Source: VBAU01 sp036005185 (GTDB taxonomy: Bacteria > Bacteroidota > Bacteroidia > Chitinophagales > Chitinophagaceae). From it: a DNA stretch of 64,000 nt. Position numbers and translations under genes: made by a program. Of the stretch, positions 35,441-44,596 are shown piece by piece (the first letter of the stretch is position 1; each line of letters begins with the position of its first letter). The notes under the pieces were generated by a model. The model was not told the origin of the DNA, did no database searches, and was given only the letters and a program-made list of their open reading frames with translations. Where the stretch lies: the NCBI GenBank assembly GCA_036005185.1, contig DASYQS010000061.1, positions 1 through 64,000 of the forward strand. The letters run 5' to 3'.

Positions 35441-36409
35441 ATGAACCGCATTGATCGATTAGCAGCTATTCTAATCCAACTTCAATCCAGACCGTTGATA
35501 AAGGCCCAGGATATTGCTGAAAAATTTTCCATCAGCTTGCGTACGGTTTATCGTGATATACACGCTCTTGAAGAAGCAGGCGTGCCTGTAATTGGGGAGG
35601 CCGGCACAGGCTACCGTTTGATGGAAGGTTATAAGCTGCCACCGGTGATGTTTAATCAAGATGAAGCATCCGCCTTATTAACTGCTGCTAAACTGGTGCA
35701 ATCAAAAACAGACGCGGGCATATCTAAACATTATACCTCAGCGCTTGACAAAATTAAAGCGGTGCTGAGGTTGTCAGAAAAAGATCATATTGAAGAAATT
35801 GATCAACATATTGCCGTCATGAATCATCCTGCCATTGTACATAGGCCGCAGGAAGAATTACATCTTCAACCTTTGTTAAAAGCAATAGGAACATCATCTA
35901 TCGTTGAAATCAATTACACTTCTATTGAAAAGAGTGAAACAACACGACGCAGAGTGGAGCCAGTCGGTATTTATTATCTAGGCAGTCATTGGTATCTGAT
36001 CGCGTTTTGTCAGTTAAGAAATGATTATAGGAATTTCCGCACGGATAAAATTGATAAATTAATGATTACTGATGAGGTCATTTCAAAAATACATCCACCA
36101 CTTCAAAGTTTTATCAGCCAAATGTCTGCTGAACGGCAGGTTCACGAGGTGGTGATAGATGTAAAAGCAGATATTGTGAAATATTTAGGCGAACAAAAAT
36201 ATTACAATGGATTTGTGAAAGAAGAGCTGGCGGGCGAGTATGTTCGCATGCATTTTTTAAGCGGATCATTAATGGGTTTCGCCCGTTGGTTTATGTTGTT
36301 CGGCGATCATGCTAAAATTGTTGAGCCTGCATCACTAAATGAGATGGTTGCTGAAATAGCAGAAAATATTTTAAAAAAAATTGAACAAAACCAAATGCTG
36401 CTGACATAG
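35441..36409 (+). CDS. YafY-type transcriptional regulator with WYL domain
   Basis: A 322-residue regulator. Residues 1-65 form a DeoR/HTH_11-type helix-turn-helix (NRIDRLAAILIQLQSRPLIK, then ISLRTVYRDIHALEEAGVPV). A WYL domain follows in the middle and C-terminal part (RRRVEPVGIYYLGSHWYLIA, then FRTDKIDKLMITDE). WYL domains sense ligands, including nucleic acids in some phage-defence systems. Here it sits between two DinB genes, so a role in controlling them is the simplest guess. Confidence 0.9.
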   Translation: MNRIDRLAAILIQLQSRPLIKAQDIAEKFSISLRTVYRDIHALEEAGVPVIGEAGTGYRLMEGYKLPPVMFNQDEASALLTAAKLVQSKTDAGISKHYTSALDKIKAVLRLSEKDHIEEIDQHIAVMNHPAIVHRPQEELHLQPLLKAIGTSSIVEINYTSIEKSETTRRRVEPVGIYYLGSHWYLIAFCQLRNDYRNFRTDKIDKLMITDEVISKIHPPLQSFISQMSAERQVHEVVIDVKADIVKYLGEQKYYNGFVKEELAGEYVRMHFLSGSLMGFARWFMLFGDHAKIVEPASLNEMVAEIAENILKKIEQNQMLLT

Positions 36410-36455
36410 GGCTGTCACTAGTGGGTTGTTGCTTTGTGATATAAAACAAAACACT

Positions 36456-36950
36456 ATGACATTCATTGAATTTTTCAAGCAGCAATTTATTGAAGAAGCG
36501 GCTACTACGCGCAAAATGCTGGCTCGGGTCCCCGCCGACCAATTTGATTATAAACCCCACTCCAAAAGTATGGACATGAAACGTCTGGTTACGCATATTG
36601 CTGACCTGCCAGGCTGGATACATTTTACTTTAACAACTGACGGACTTGATTTTGCCCAGCCTTACGAGCAACCGACTATCAACAGTCAAGCAGAACTTAT
36701 GGCCTATTTTGAAAAACGCTATAATGATGGCTTGTCAGCGCTTACACAGGAAAACGAAAAACAATTAAACAAGCCATGGATCTTAAGAAATGGAGATACT
36801 ATCTATGCTACTAATCCAAAGATTGATGTGTTAAGGATGTCGCTAAGTCAGCAGATACACCATCGTGCCCAGTTGGGTGTGTACTTGCGGTTGTTAAACA
36901 TACCCATCCCCGGCAGCTATGGCCCAAGCGCAGATGAAAATGATTTTTAA
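36456..36950 (+). CDS. DinB-family protein (cytoplasmic)
   Basis: A 164-residue DinB-like four-helix protein starting at the ATG at 36456. Possible metal ligands are in KRLVTHIADLPGWIHFTL and SQQIHHRAQLGVYLRLL. It has no signal peptide, unlike the DinB protein at 34789. It starts 46 bases after the WYL regulator and probably belongs to the same transcript. Confidence 0.85.
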   Translation: MTFIEFFKQQFIEEAATTRKMLARVPADQFDYKPHSKSMDMKRLVTHIADLPGWIHFTLTTDGLDFAQPYEQPTINSQAELMAYFEKRYNDGLSALTQENEKQLNKPWILRNGDTIYATNPKIDVLRMSLSQQIHHRAQLGVYLRLLNIPIPGSYGPSADENDF

Positions 36951-37134
36951 TTAATGCATAAAATCAGCCTGTATGTTTGTACGAGGTTTTATCAAATGGA
37001 CTTGCTTTATCATTCGCTTCATTTTTCGAAGCCTAAGATATCCTCCCTTATCAGACGATTTGAAAGGCCGAAGGAAATTATCAGTCCTCGGAAAATTCAA
37101 TTAATTCTGATTTTTACATGATGGTCTTTAGAAT

Positions 37135-37159
37135 CTCCCTTGCTCCACAGGCAGGGGAG
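37135..37159. repeat. Small degenerate hairpin in the 276-base spacer before the methyltransferase
   Basis: CTCCC at 37135-37139 can pair with GGGAG at 37155-37159, with further partial pairing inside. The spacer 36951-37226 has no gene that I can support. Confidence 0.35.
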
Positions 37160-37226
37160 TTCGTATTTAAAGTAGAAATAATTAAACCCAATCGTTGAAA
37201 ACTTGTGCATCGGAATTAAATAATAA

Positions 37227-38687
37227 ATGGAAATCTTTGTAAAAAAGGATGAAGCAGTAATGAAAAAGAGAATAAAGAAAAAGTCTGTTCAAAAGAAAGA
37301 CATAAGGCAAGAATTTAAATCAGTTACAAAGACTTTAAAAAAGAAAAAAAGAAATTCGAATTATCTCTCTTCAAAGAATGTTTCTTCAACTCTTAATTTA
37401 AACAAGAGCGGGGTTAAATACCAGATAAAATTCAAATCGCCAGCGAATAAAATTGTTGACGAGAGCTGGGATTTCAGGAAATCGAATACAAAAGAATATA
37501 CGCATTGCTTTCATGCCTATCCTGCTATGATGATACCTCAGGTAGCGCGAAGGATCATTGAGAACTATGGGCAAAAATCAAAACTCTTATTTGATCCTTA
37601 TTGCGGAACGGGAACGTCGCTGGTTGAAGCAAACTTAAAAGGCATGAATGCTATTGGAACGGATATCAATCCTCTAGCGCAATTAATCGCTTCAGCAAAG
37701 ACCACTAAGATCGATATTCAAATTTTAGATTTGTTCTTACACGATTTCGCGAATTATTTTTTCTCAATTAATTTTCAATCTGAAAATATAAAATCGGTTA
37801 TTATTCCAGAGATAAAAAATATCGATTTTTGGTTCTCAAATAGTGTTCAAAAAAAATTAGGAATATTATTAAAGTACATTGAGAATATTCAAGACTCTTT
37901 GGTTAAAAATTTTTTCAAGGTTGCTTTTAGCGAAACCGTTCGGGAAACCTCATTTGTAAAACCTGGAGAATTTAAATTGGTGAGAAGAAAAGACTTTAAT
38001 GGAATTTCTGATCACGATGTATTTGGAATCATGGTAAGAAAATTATCAAGAAACAAGCAAGGTCTCGTAGAGTTTACCAAGACCATTAAAAATGGATGCC
38101 AATCTTCTGTATATGGGTTTAATACTGTTAGCTCAATTCCCTGTAACGTTATTGCAAGTAACAGTATTGATATAGTTGTTACCTCACCGCCTTATGGCGA
38201 TTCAAGGACAACAGTAGCATATGGACAGTATTCAAGATTAGCAAACGAATGGTTAGGCTATCAGAAAGCAAATCAAGTCGATAATATTTTAATGGGTGGT
38301 AAAAAAAGAAAGCATTTGAATAGGTTTAAGAGCGATGTATTAAATGATGTTGTTTCTGCCATAGAAAAAAAAGATAAAGAAAGGGTAAGAGATGTAGTCT
38401 CTTTTTATGAAGACTATGAAAAATCAATTACTCATGTTTCAACTACTATGAAAAAGGGATCTTTTGCATGCTATGTGGTGGGAAACAGAACGGTAAAGGG
38501 AGTTAATATTCCTACAGATGAGATTACCGCGCAACTATTTGAGCAAAATAAGTTTTCTCATATTGAAACGATTGTACGAAATATTCCTAACAAAAGAATG
38601 CCTTCGAAAAACAGCCCCTCAAATATTGTTGGAGAAACGGCATCTACAATGAAAAATGAATACATTGTTATATGCCAAAAAAACTAG
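37227..38687 (+). CDS. DNA N4-cytosine/N6-adenine methyltransferase, apparently orphan
   Basis: A 486-residue DNA amino-methyltransferase. The S-adenosylmethionine site is DPYCGTGT at 123-130, and the catalytic motif SPPY is at 320-323 (VVTSPPYGDSRTTVAYGQY). Motif I before motif IV is the gamma-like order. The N-terminal 50 residues are very basic (KKRIKKKSVQKKDI and TLKKKKRNS), which may contact DNA; the start could also be the ATG at 37260. No restriction endonuclease, specificity subunit or repair gene is next to it, so it seems to be a solitary methylase. The gene looks more AT-rich and less Bacteroidota-biased than its neighbours, hinting at recent gain. The methylated site is unknown. 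Confidence 0.86.
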   Translation: MEIFVKKDEAVMKKRIKKKSVQKKDIRQEFKSVTKTLKKKKRNSNYLSSKNVSSTLNLNKSGVKYQIKFKSPANKIVDESWDFRKSNTKEYTHCFHAYPAMMIPQVARRIIENYGQKSKLLFDPYCGTGTSLVEANLKGMNAIGTDINPLAQLIASAKTTKIDIQILDLFLHDFANYFFSINFQSENIKSVIIPEIKNIDFWFSNSVQKKLGILLKYIENIQDSLVKNFFKVAFSETVRETSFVKPGEFKLVRRKDFNGISDHDVFGIMVRKLSRNKQGLVEFTKTIKNGCQSSVYGFNTVSSIPCNVIASNSIDIVVTSPPYGDSRTTVAYGQYSRLANEWLGYQKANQVDNILMGGKKRKHLNRFKSDVLNDVVSAIEKKDKERVRDVVSFYEDYEKSITHVSTTMKKGSFACYVVGNRTVKGVNIPTDEITAQLFEQNKFSHIETIVRNIPNKRMPSKNSPSNIVGETASTMKNEYIVICQKN

Positions 38688-38831
38688 CAGGCAAATGAAT
38701 GTAACGGCTTTTAAAATTCTGAGAAATCTAGAATTCTTATACATTTAAATAACCATGAAATAAAAAATAACTCCTTGCAGAGTTATAAATCAGCCAAGCC
38801 GATTTCAAAAAATCTTTATCGCCCTTTACTA

Positions 38832-38839
38832 TATCTTTG
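38832..38839 (+). promoter_or_regulatory. -7 promoter box before pheT
   Basis: TATCTTTG is a perfect TAnnTTTG match 41 bases before the pheT ATG. A TTTG -33 box is not found at the right spacing. Confidence 0.4.
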
Positions 38840-38880
38840 TCAACCTGCAAAAAACAGTAGAATAATTTAAGCAAACAGGC

Positions 38881-41307
38881 ATGAAAGTTTCATATAAATG
38901 GCTGAATGAATATATTCCTTCCATTCCTGATCCTGAAAGATTGAGCCGCATACTTACATCCATCGGGTTGGAGGTAGAAGATTTTTATAAATTCGAAGAA
39001 GTAAAGGGAGGTCTCGAGGGCCTTGTCGTGGGCGAGGTGCTTAGCTGCGAAAAACATCCAAATGCAGACAAGCTCACATTGACCACGGTAAACATCAATG
39101 CCGTCAATCCCTTGCAGATCGTTTGCGGTGCGCCCAATGTGGCAGTAGGACAGAAAGTAGTTGTGGCAAGACCGGGAACTACGATTTATCCTATAAGTGG
39201 TGAATCTTTAACTATGAAAGTTGCAAAGATTCGTGGTATAGAAAGTCAAGGAATGATCTGTGCCGAAGATGAAATTGGTTTGGGCGAATCGCATGAAGGC
39301 ATTATGGTATTGGCTGATGATGCAAAACCAGGAACTCCTGCAGCCGAATATTTTCAATTGTATGGGGATTGGATCTATGAAATAGGGCTAACACCCAACC
39401 GCATGGATGCCATGAGTCATTGGGGTGTGGCAAGAGATGTGTGCGCCTACCTTAGCCATCATGATAAAACGAATTTCAGACCTAAGATCCCAAACAGTAA
39501 TGCTTTTAAGGTTGATAACAATTCACTTCCGGTAAAAGTAGCAGTTGAAAATACCGATGCTTGTCAACGCTATTCAGGAATAAGTATTGCGAACATCTCC
39601 ATTACTGAATCTCCCTTGTGGATACAACAGCGGCTGAAAGCAATTGGTGTTAGGCCTATTAATAATATTGTTGATGTCACGAATTATATTCAGCATGAAA
39701 CCGGTCAACCTTTGCATTCTTTTGATGCTGATGAGTTGAAAGGCAAAGAGATCGTTGTAAAAAATTTGCCTGAAGGGACAGAGTTCATTACCCTGGATGA
39801 GAAAAAGAGAAAACTCAGCTCCGAGGATTTGATGATCTGCGATGCAAAAGAAGGTGTGTGTATTGCCGGTGTCTTTGGCGGTTTGCACAGTGGAGTTACA
39901 GACAAGACAAAAAATATTTTTTTAGAGAGCGCATGGTTTAACCCTATCGATATTCGTAAAACATCATTTCGTCATGGTTTGCGTACTGATGCTGCCAGTA
40001 GGTTTGAAAAAGGAATCGATATAAGTAATACGGTAAATGTATTGAGAAGAGCCGCCATGATGATAAAAGAAATTTGTGGTGGTGAAATAGCTTCTGAAAT
40101 CGTAGATGTATATCCACAACCAAAACAAAAAATACAAGTAGCATTAAAGTACCATTATCTAAAAAAACTTTCGGGAAAAAATTATCATTCTGATACAGTA
40201 AAAGAAATTCTCGGAGGTCTGGGTTTTGATATCATCAAAGATGGGCTTGACGAATTGGTGGTAGCGGCGCCTTTGCACAAACCCGATATTTCTTTGCCGG
40301 CGGATGTTGTTGAAGAAATTGTTCGAATTGATGGATTGGATAATATCGAGATCCCTGCTTCCATAACCATGACTCCCTCGGTAGAGGAGAATTATGCATC
40401 AGAAGTTCTTCGCGAAAAAGTTTCAAATTATTTAGTGGGTCTTGGGTTTAATGAGATCATGACCAATTCAATTACCAATGAGGCCTATTTTGATGAAATA
40501 GAATTGCAAGAATCAGTAAAAATGCTGAATAGCCTGAGTGCAGAGTTAAATATTATGCGACCATCTATGCTGGAAACAGGATTAGAAGCCATTGCCCATA
40601 ACCTGAACCGAAAAAATAATGATCTGAAATTTTTTGATTTTGGAAAAACATACAATAAGCACGATTCGGGAAAATATTATGAAACCGAACATTTGTGCAT
40701 TTATGTAACAGGCAATGTGCAGGAAGAGAGTTGGAGAAATAAAACTGCCAAGGCTGATTTTTATTTTTTGAAAGGTATAATAACATCTTTACTAAAATTA
40801 CTGGGCGTGCAGGTTGATAGCTTTGAACCATTCACCCATAAAAAATTATCGAAAGCAGCTCAGATCAGGATCAACGGGTCTATCATGATACAACTAGGCT
40901 CTGTAGCTAACCCTTTGCTTAATCAATTTGATATTAAGCAGCCTATTTTTTTTGCTGATATTAATTGGAGTGCTTTATATGTACAAGCGGAGGATAATGT
41001 GATAGCGATTGAGGAAATACCAAGGTTTCCTGTTGTGTATCGAGATCTCGCAACTATTGTTTCCAGCGAATTGAAATATGAAGAAGCAGAGAGAGCCATA
41101 AAAAAATTAAAACTGAATAATTTGCAGGAGATGAAACTGTTTGATGTGTTTGAAAGTGAAAAATTAGGCACTGGAAAAAAATCAATGGCGATTAGTTTTA
41201 CATTTTTAGATAAAGAAAAAACATTAACAGATAAGGAAATTGATGAAATGATGAGTAAGATTATGACCGCACTAGAAAAGGAAGTAAATGCAGAGATTAG
41301 AAAGTAA
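38881..41307 (+). CDS. pheT: Phenylalanyl-tRNA synthetase beta subunit
   Basis: PheT joins PheS in the alpha2-beta2 enzyme that charges tRNA-Phe. The 808-residue protein is full length. Domains in order are an EMAP-II-like tRNA-binding domain (GLEGLVVGEVLSCEKHPNAD, about 44-150), the B3/B4 editing domain (SPLWIQQRLKAIGVRPINNI, LFVCIAGVFGG-type region), a B5 domain, a catalytic-like core with GFNEIMTNSITNE, and the C-terminal FDX-ACB domain (PRFPVVYRDLATIV). pheS is not here, so the two subunits are encoded apart. It heads the pheT-zapA-rny group. Confidence 0.96.
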   Translation: MKVSYKWLNEYIPSIPDPERLSRILTSIGLEVEDFYKFEEVKGGLEGLVVGEVLSCEKHPNADKLTLTTVNINAVNPLQIVCGAPNVAVGQKVVVARPGTTIYPISGESLTMKVAKIRGIESQGMICAEDEIGLGESHEGIMVLADDAKPGTPAAEYFQLYGDWIYEIGLTPNRMDAMSHWGVARDVCAYLSHHDKTNFRPKIPNSNAFKVDNNSLPVKVAVENTDACQRYSGISIANISITESPLWIQQRLKAIGVRPINNIVDVTNYIQHETGQPLHSFDADELKGKEIVVKNLPEGTEFITLDEKKRKLSSEDLMICDAKEGVCIAGVFGGLHSGVTDKTKNIFLESAWFNPIDIRKTSFRHGLRTDAASRFEKGIDISNTVNVLRRAAMMIKEICGGEIASEIVDVYPQPKQKIQVALKYHYLKKLSGKNYHSDTVKEILGGLGFDIIKDGLDELVVAAPLHKPDISLPADVVEEIVRIDGLDNIEIPASITMTPSVEENYASEVLREKVSNYLVGLGFNEIMTNSITNEAYFDEIELQESVKMLNSLSAELNIMRPSMLETGLEAIAHNLNRKNNDLKFFDFGKTYNKHDSGKYYETEHLCIYVTGNVQEESWRNKTAKADFYFLKGIITSLLKLLGVQVDSFEPFTHKKLSKAAQIRINGSIMIQLGSVANPLLNQFDIKQPIFFADINWSALYVQAEDNVIAIEEIPRFPVVYRDLATIVSSELKYEEAERAIKKLKLNNLQEMKLFDVFESEKLGTGKKSMAISFTFLDKEKTLTDKEIDEMMSKIMTALEKEVNAEIRK

Positions 41308-41374
41308 ATGTTAAACACACAATGAGCACATCAATTAATGCAAATTAAATTTCCCTTAGCATAGAAGAGTAACT

Positions 41375-41662
41375 ATGTCAGATTTAAATGTGCACATAAA
41401 AAGGATACAGGAAAAGCTTCATCGTTTATTGAAGCAGTACAATGAATTGGAAAAAGAAAATACTCTGTTAAAAAAAGAATTAGAAAAATCATCAAAGCAA
41501 TTTTCACAGCATCAGCAAACCATTGAAACGTTGAAACAACAAGTGGAGGTTCTAAAAATAACTTCAGGAAATTGGGAAGAGAATGATAAAAAAGAGTTTG
41601 AAAAGCGCATTAACCATTATCTGAGGGAGATTGATAAATGCATTAACTTACTTAGTGAATGA
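41375..41662 (+). CDS. Coiled-coil protein next to zapA
   Basis: A 95-residue protein made almost entirely of heptad-type coiled coil: IQEKLHRLLKQYNELEKENT, then LLKKELEKSSKQFSQHQQT. The charged C-terminus (FEKRINHYLREIDKCINLLS) is amphipathic. No enzymatic motif. It lies between pheT and zapA in a division-linked neighbourhood, so a ZapB- or septum-associated partner of ZapA is possible; that is inference from context and shape. Confidence 0.75.
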   Translation: MSDLNVHIKRIQEKLHRLLKQYNELEKENTLLKKELEKSSKQFSQHQQTIETLKQQVEVLKITSGNWEENDKKEFEKRINHYLREIDKCINLLSE

Positions 41663-41663
41663 T

Positions 41664-41918
41664 TCACACTCTTTTTACCAGTTTCAATTTCATTTCGTCT
41701 TCTCCATGACTAAGCTCTAATGTATAAACTCCGTAGGGCAAATTGTTCAAACCTCTCCAAATCACTTCATTATTTCTGGCAGGCATAGTCGTTTCGAGTG
41801 TGCTGCATATGCAGCCTTTGTCATCTCGTAAAATGGCTTTTAATGAATGGTCAACAGGAGTGGTTAATTCAAGTTTGAGTGAGTCAATAAAGACGGTTGA
41901 CTTAACTTTGGCAAACAT
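41664..41918 (-). CDS. Small beta-sandwich protein resembling a type IX C-terminal sorting domain
   Basis: An 84-residue frame on the minus strand between the coiled-coil gene (one base away, convergent) and zapA. The C-terminal part (GLNNLPYGVYTLELSHGEDE, then MKLKLVKR) matches the strand pattern of a Por-type C-terminal sorting domain (L-P-x-GVYxL...K-x-VK). There is no signal peptide and no preceding cargo domain. A plus-strand frame at 41743-41952 overlaps it but has no such pattern. I take the minus frame as the real gene, with medium confidence. Confidence 0.55.
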   Translation of the reverse strand: MFAKVKSTVFIDSLKLELTTPVDHSLKAILRDDKGCICSTLETTMPARNNEVIWRGLNNLPYGVYTLELSHGEDEMKLKLVKRV

Positions 41919-42038
41919 GTTTTATGTTTTGGTTTTAGCTTTTCAAGGATAATGTGGTTATGAGGCATTTTCAAAGTTTAGCAGACTAAATTTTTAAAGG
42001 AGGCTGAAGTTAAATAATGAATTTGTAAAATGCAAACA

Positions 42039-42326
42039 ATGAGTGAATTAATTCCTGTAACTGTTATTGTTGCTGATCGGAGCTACCGCATCCGGATTCA
42101 GCCCAAGGATGAGGAAGTTTTACGGAAAACGGTAAAAACCATAAATGAGAAGATCATTGAATTTAAGACTCAATTTGCCGGCAAGGATATGCAGGATTAC
42201 GTTGCTATGGTCTTAATGTGGTTCGCGACTGAACAAAATGCCGCCATGACAAAGCAGGTTGAAGAAGATAACATCGCTAGTCAATTAGGGATCATAGAAC
42301 GTTTATTGGAAAGTCAATTAAAGTAA
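42039..42326 (+). CDS. zapA: Cell division protein ZapA
   Basis: ZapA bundles FtsZ filaments at midcell. The start is ATG 42039 (MSELIPVTVIVADRSYRI); an in-frame ATG at 42030 adds three residues. The N-terminal beta-alpha globular head is followed by a helical tail (FATEQNAAMTKQVEEDNIAS), the usual ZapA arrangement. It is 95 residues, normal for the family. Downstream are rny and rplS. Confidence 0.9.
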   Translation: MSELIPVTVIVADRSYRIRIQPKDEEVLRKTVKTINEKIIEFKTQFAGKDMQDYVAMVLMWFATEQNAAMTKQVEEDNIASQLGIIERLLESQLK

Positions 42327-42432
42327 TTAGGACCAGCTTGCAGCCTTTCTTCCTTAAATCTATTTTCAAATACTATCTCCATTCCAAATCCTTCTATTCA
42401 ATCAACTCCGTTTTGTATCTTCGCCGGATAGG

Positions 42433-42453
42433 GGTTCTATTTCAAATGGAACC
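42433..42453. other. Hairpin in the leader region of rny
   Basis: GGTTCTATT and AATGGAACC pair over 9 bases (one T-G wobble) around TCA. It lies 60 bases before the rny ATG and just after a sequence TATCTTCG that could be a degenerate -7 box at about 42417-42424. The 5' leader would then begin with this stem, which could protect the transcript. Confidence 0.45.
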
Positions 42454-42513
42454 AATACAATATGTACAGTTTATTAAAAAATAGCATTTTGGAACAAATT
42501 AAAAAACTGATTA

Positions 42514-44079
42514 ATGGACCCAAATATTATATACATTATAATTGGTGTATCTGCACTAATTGTTGGCATCATAGCGGGTAAATTCATTTTTGCAAAAAAC
42601 ACACGCAGACAAATCGAAGAAGCCGAAGTACAAGCACAAGCCATAGTAAAGGAAGCTGAAATTAGAGCTGAAACCATTCGTAAGGAAAAAGAACTGGACG
42701 CTAAAGAGAAGTTCGTGCAAATGAAGGCCAGCCACGATAAAGAGGTTTTGGAAAGAAATAGAAAAATGGGCGAGGGTGAAAACCGGATACGCCAAAAAGA
42801 ACAGAGCATCAATCAAAAAGAGAACAACCTCGATAAGCAAATAAAAGAAAACGAGGCCATCAAGGAAAACCTCAATCGGCAAATAGAATTGGTTAATATC
42901 AAACGTACCGAGCTTGAAAAGCATCAGGAGGAGCATATTCGTCGATTGGAAAAAATTGCGGGGCTTACTGCCGAAGAAGCCAAAACACAATTGGTAGAAA
43001 GTCTGAAACACGAAGCCCAGACGGCAGCCCTTGGCATGCAGCAGGAAATAATTGATGATGCCAAACAAAAGGCCAATAAGGAAGCTCGTAAAATTGTTAT
43101 TCAAACCATACAGCGTACGGCAGCAGAGCAAGCTATTGAAAATGCCATTACTGTTTTTAATCTTGAAAGCGATGAAATAAAGGGTCAAATTATCGGTCGT
43201 GAGGGTCGTAACATTCGAGCTATTGAAGCTGCTACTGGTGTTGATCTGATTGTTGACGATACTCCTGAGGCCATTATTCTTTCTTCCTTTGACCCGTTAC
43301 GGCGTGAAATTGCCCGGTTAAGTTTACAACGTCTGGTTGCCGACGGTCGCATTCACCCTGCCAGAATCGAGGAGATTGTTGAAAAAACGCGTAAGCAACT
43401 TGAAGAGCAGATAGTAGAAATTGGCGAGAGAACTGTAATTGAGCTAGGCATTCATGGCCTACATAAGGATTTGGTTCGTATTGTAGGAAAAATGCGCTTT
43501 CGCTCTTCATACGGGCAAAATCTTTTGATGCATAGCCGGGAGGTGGCAAATCTTTGTGGAGTTATGGCAGCAGAACTGGGATTGAATCCAAAACTGGCAA
43601 AACGTGCAGGCTTGCTGCATGACATAGGAAAAGTGCCTGATGAAGAAACAGAATTAAGTCATGCTTTATTAGGCGCCAAGCTGGCTGAAAAATATGGCGA
43701 GAATCCTGCAGTAGTAAATGCAATTGGTGCTCACCACGATGAAATGGAGATGCAATATGTTATTTCGCCGATAGTGCAGGCTTGTGACGCGATCAGCGGT
43801 GCAAGACCCGGAGCACGGAGAGAGATTATGCAGCAATACCTGCAACGAATAAAGGATTTGGAAAATCTTGCTTTATCTTATCAGGGTGTTGAAAAGGCCT
43901 ATGCTATACAAGCGGGTCGCGAGTTGCGAGTAATTGTTGAAGCTGAAAAGGTAACAGATGCAGATTCTGATCGCTTATCTTTTGAAATAGCCCAAAAAAT
44001 TCAGAATGAAATGACCTTTCCGGGCCAAATTAAAGTAACTGTTATTAGGGAAAAAAGAGCGGTAAACGTGGCGCGTTAA
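42514..44079 (+). CDS. rny: Ribonuclease Y
   Basis: RNase Y is a membrane-anchored endoribonuclease that starts mRNA turnover. The 521-residue protein has an N-terminal membrane helix (IIYIIIGVSALIVGIIAGKF, residues 4-23), a long coiled coil to about 190, a KH domain with GREGRN at 228-233 (GVDLIVDDTP follows), and an HD domain with H369/D370 in LLHDIGK. Sizes and order are typical. It follows zapA in the same direction and precedes rplS. Confidence 0.97.
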   Translation: MDPNIIYIIIGVSALIVGIIAGKFIFAKNTRRQIEEAEVQAQAIVKEAEIRAETIRKEKELDAKEKFVQMKASHDKEVLERNRKMGEGENRIRQKEQSINQKENNLDKQIKENEAIKENLNRQIELVNIKRTELEKHQEEHIRRLEKIAGLTAEEAKTQLVESLKHEAQTAALGMQQEIIDDAKQKANKEARKIVIQTIQRTAAEQAIENAITVFNLESDEIKGQIIGREGRNIRAIEAATGVDLIVDDTPEAIILSSFDPLRREIARLSLQRLVADGRIHPARIEEIVEKTRKQLEEQIVEIGERTVIELGIHGLHKDLVRIVGKMRFRSSYGQNLLMHSREVANLCGVMAAELGLNPKLAKRAGLLHDIGKVPDEETELSHALLGAKLAEKYGENPAVVNAIGAHHDEMEMQYVISPIVQACDAISGARPGARREIMQQYLQRIKDLENLALSYQGVEKAYAIQAGRELRVIVEAEKVTDADSDRLSFEIAQKIQNEMTFPGQIKVTVIREKRAVNVAR

Positions 44080-44097
44080 GCCGAACGCTCTCAAAAA

Positions 44098-44143
44098 CTT
44101 TTAATTCCTTAACCCTTTAAACTTTTAAACTTTCCACTTATCT
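44098..44143. repeat. Heptad-like array between rny and rplS
   Basis: Units begin with CTT: CTTAACC, CTTTAAA, an 8-base CTTTTAAA, CTTTCCA, then CTTATCT which runs into the -7 promoter box at 44139. A first, 10-base unit starts at 44098. It is a looser version of the period-7 repeats, and here it overlaps a promoter. Confidence 0.5.
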
Positions 44144-44146
44144 TTG
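44139..44146 (+). promoter_or_regulatory. -7 promoter box of rplS
   Basis: TATCTTTG matches the -7 consensus exactly and is 23 bases before the rplS ATG. The -33 region is only AT-rich. Confidence 0.5.
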
Positions 44147-44169
44147 CGACCCGTTTAAAATTTTCAACT

Positions 44170-44541
44170 ATGAGCGCTTTGCAATATGTTCACGAGCAGC
44201 TAACAGGCAAAAAAGAGTTTCCTGATTTTAAGCCTGGAGATAATATTACAGTGAACTATAAGATTATCGAGGGAAATAAAGAAAGAATTCAGTCTTTTAA
44301 GGGTGATGTTATTAAACGTCAGGGAACGGGTGCCACGGCTACGTTTACTGTTCGCAAGATCAGCGATGGCATTGGCGTTGAAAGATTATTTCCTTTTTTC
44401 TCTCCTAACATTGAATCAATTGTTTTAAATAAAACCGGCCGTATTCGCCGCTCTAAGCTTTATTACCAGCGCAAGCGCAGTGGTAAAAGTGCGAGAATCA
44501 AAGAAAAACGCCAGGCTGTTGAAGGTGCGGTTACTGAATAA
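44170..44541 (+). CDS. rplS: 50S ribosomal protein L19
   Basis: L19 lies at the interface between the ribosomal subunits. The product has 123 residues with the L19 signatures FKPGDNITVNYKIIEGNKER, IQSFKGDVIKRQGTG, FTVRKISDGIGVERLFPFFS and the basic tail LYYQRKRSGKSARIKEKR. It is a monocistronic unit with its own promoter and terminator. Confidence 0.97.
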   Translation: MSALQYVHEQLTGKKEFPDFKPGDNITVNYKIIEGNKERIQSFKGDVIKRQGTGATATFTVRKISDGIGVERLFPFFSPNIESIVLNKTGRIRRSKLYYQRKRSGKSARIKEKRQAVEGAVTE

Positions 44542-44556
44542 ATTCTTACAAATATG

Positions 44557-44582
44557 GCCGTTTCAAAAAAACGGCTTTTTTA
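44557..44582 (+). terminator. Terminator of rplS
   Basis: GCCGTTT at 44557-44563 pairs with AAACGGC at 44569-44575, then seven T. It is 15 bases after the rplS stop. Confidence 0.88.
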
Positions 44583-44596
44583 TTTGGACTAACAAA

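Noticed and set aside
36951..37226. A possible small gene or riboswitch in the spacer before the methyltransferase
   Set aside because: No open frame with features and no recognisable riboswitch core was found.
41743..41952. A 69-codon plus-strand frame opposite the 84-residue minus gene
   Set aside because: No domain pattern; the minus frame has a sorting-domain-like pattern and fits the spacing.
42556..43188. A 210-codon open frame antisense to rny
   Set aside because: It is a shadow of the coiled-coil codons of RNase Y; it is rich in Leu/Phe with no family features.
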